Of a stretch of 64,000 nt of DNA, positions 63,226 through 64,000 are shown piece after piece. The notes beneath the pieces were generated by a model. The model had not been told where the DNA came from. It saw only the letters and a program-made list of their open reading frames with translations, and ran no database searches. The first letter of the stretch is position 1; the number at the start of each line of letters is the position of its first letter. This DNA comes from CBFHMJ01 sp965656875 (lineage in GTDB: Bacteria; Pseudomonadota; Gammaproteobacteria; Enterobacterales; Alteromonadaceae): NCBI GenBank assembly GCA_965656875.1, contig CBFHMJ010000039.1, positions 1 through 64,000 of the forward strand, in the 5' to 3' direction. The translations under genes were made by a program, and so were the position numbers.

Positions 63226-63934
63226 TTAACTGTCCTGTCATTGCCAGTACAAATCCTACTACGGCACCTAATGGCGGTGCCCAATGCTTTTGAAGCTTTG
63301 CTTGCGGTGCAATATCCTGAAATATCAGATATAAAATTCCGCCCGCAGCAAAGATCAGAACATGGCCCAGTAATGCAGGAATGTCAGGTAGTAACCAATA
63401 CCCTAATACGCCAAATAATGGCCCAATGAACACAACACCTGTCATTTGTAATAATACGGTCCGCTGGTTTTGTTGTTGGTCATTTGCCAGTTCACGATAC
63501 GCATTAAATCCTTCAGGTAAATTCTGCATACCAATCAATATGGCTAATAAAGGTGCTGACGAAGCCCCCAATGCCGCAATACCACCTAACGCCAGGCATT
63601 CTGGAATGTAATCAAGCAGCATCCCGGTAAACTGCGGCGCTTCCTGACGTTTTAATCCTAAAAATCGCTCCAGTAGAAAAAATGAAATACCACCAGCCAG
63701 CATCGTCACAATCGCCAATCCGGAATAATTCATATATGACATACCAACTGGCACCAATACGATAGCGACAGCACCCAGCATGATGCCACCACCCAGAGCG
63801 ATTACAAAATGTCTGAATTCATCTTCCAGCCAGTCAGGGACAAGATGAGGAATACGGGCAATAAAACCACCAATAGGAATAGCAAGCCCGGCAAGAAAGG
63901 TATAGAGGATAATATCAGTAACGACTGGATTCAT
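63209..63934 (-). CDS. ZIP family transporter, altered metal-site residues
   Basis: A 241-aa protein with about eight membrane segments. The two ZIP helices that usually read HNxPEG and HExPEG here read DYIPECL and QNLPEGF, so the canonical histidine metal ligands are missing. It is therefore a divergent ZIP relative; the transported ion is not predictable. The 3' end overlaps the convergent permease gene. Confidence 0.75.
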   Translation of the reverse strand: MNPVVTDIILYTFLAGLAIPIGGFIARIPHLVPDWLEDEFRHFVIALGGGIMLGAVAIVLVPVGMSYMNYSGLAIVTMLAGGISFFLLERFLGLKRQEAPQFTGMLLDYIPECLALGGIAALGASSAPLLAILIGMQNLPEGFNAYRELANDQQQNQRTVLLQMTGVVFIGPLFGVLGYWLLPDIPALLGHVLIFAAGGILYLIFQDIAPQAKLQKHWAPPLGAVVGFVLAMTGQLITGHS

Positions 63935-64000
63935 AGATTAACTAACTGAACACAATGATAAATACGAATTACAGAACACTATTGTTTTATGAAGTAAGGT

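Noticed and set aside
1..64000. CRISPR array, prophage, insertion sequence or integron
   Set aside because: No periodic repeats, transposase, integrase or phage genes were seen anywhere in the window.

Overview
The window reads as chromosomal core sequence of a gammaproteobacterium, probably marine and related to the Alteromonadales/Oceanospirillales/Vibrionales. Support comes from Fis and DusB, SlyX, YheV, Rsd/AlgQ, FabR and the Ast arginine pathway, from families of narrow gammaproteobacterial distribution (probable TIGR03899 and DUF3802), and from a moderately AT-rich composition. Genus cannot be fixed from the sequence. I see no prophage, insertion sequence, integron, CRISPR array, tRNA gene or secondary-metabolite cluster.

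Layout. 1-960: promoter and leader region of an rRNA operon on the minus strand, whose 16S gene lies just off the left edge; three tandem promoters and a boxA antiterminator are visible. 961-9465: membrane-anchored RRM protein, murI, an unknown 461-aa protein, trmA, fabR, a fatty acid desaturase, sthA and a uracil-DNA glycosylase-like gene. Read from the other strand, sthA-fabR-trmA-murI-rrn has the order and orientations of the Escherichia coli rrnB neighbourhood. 9475-21069: hemE, a solute-binding protein, a candidate small RNA, nudC, rsd, a FKBP lipoprotein, a WD40 lipoprotein and slyX, yheV, an Aer-like receptor, the ABC-F gene yheS, and a 45-aa membrane protein behind a perfect FNR-type box. 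21228-27915 (minus): purD, an exported methyltransferase, purH, dusB-fis and prmA. 28019-35258: a voltage-gated cation channel, a second ABC-F protein, a secreted beta-propeller protein, a phosphoribulokinase, speD, an OsmC-like protein and a DUF3802-like protein. 35606-39433 (minus): argD/astC-astA-astD. 39995-44161 (minus): GNAT, yadH-yadG type ABC exporter, ubiX, mpl. 44492-53709: orphan NarL-type regulator, large secreted zinc metalloprotease, fbp, ppa, a monooxygenase-like protein, an MFS transporter and a REC-DUF3369-GGDEF-EAL protein. 54293-63934: SRPBCC/SDR/TIGR03899 run, a second exported methyltransferase, DUF2333, a PCu(A)C copper chaperone, pspA-pspC, gpx-ohrR-like pair, an amino acid permease and a ZIP-like transporter.

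How parts fit together. Growth-rate control appears at two linked places: the rrn promoters, and the dusB-fis promoter, which has the same 16-bp spacer and GC-rich discriminator; Fis is a known rrn activator. FabR, the desaturase and a palindrome at the desaturase start site form a membrane-fluidity switch. The ast genes degrade arginine to glutamate and succinate. PspA/PspC, the Gpx/OhrR-type pair and the PCu(A)C protein serve envelope, peroxide and copper handling.

The most promising unexplained items are the candidate small RNA at 11836-11927, the FNR-box microprotein at 20932-21069, two methyltransferases with export signals although SAM is cytoplasmic, a GATC cluster and promoter array upstream of rrn, a phosphoribulokinase with no RuBisCO in view, and a 15-bp inverted repeat bracketing fbp-ppa. 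No large new multigene system was found.
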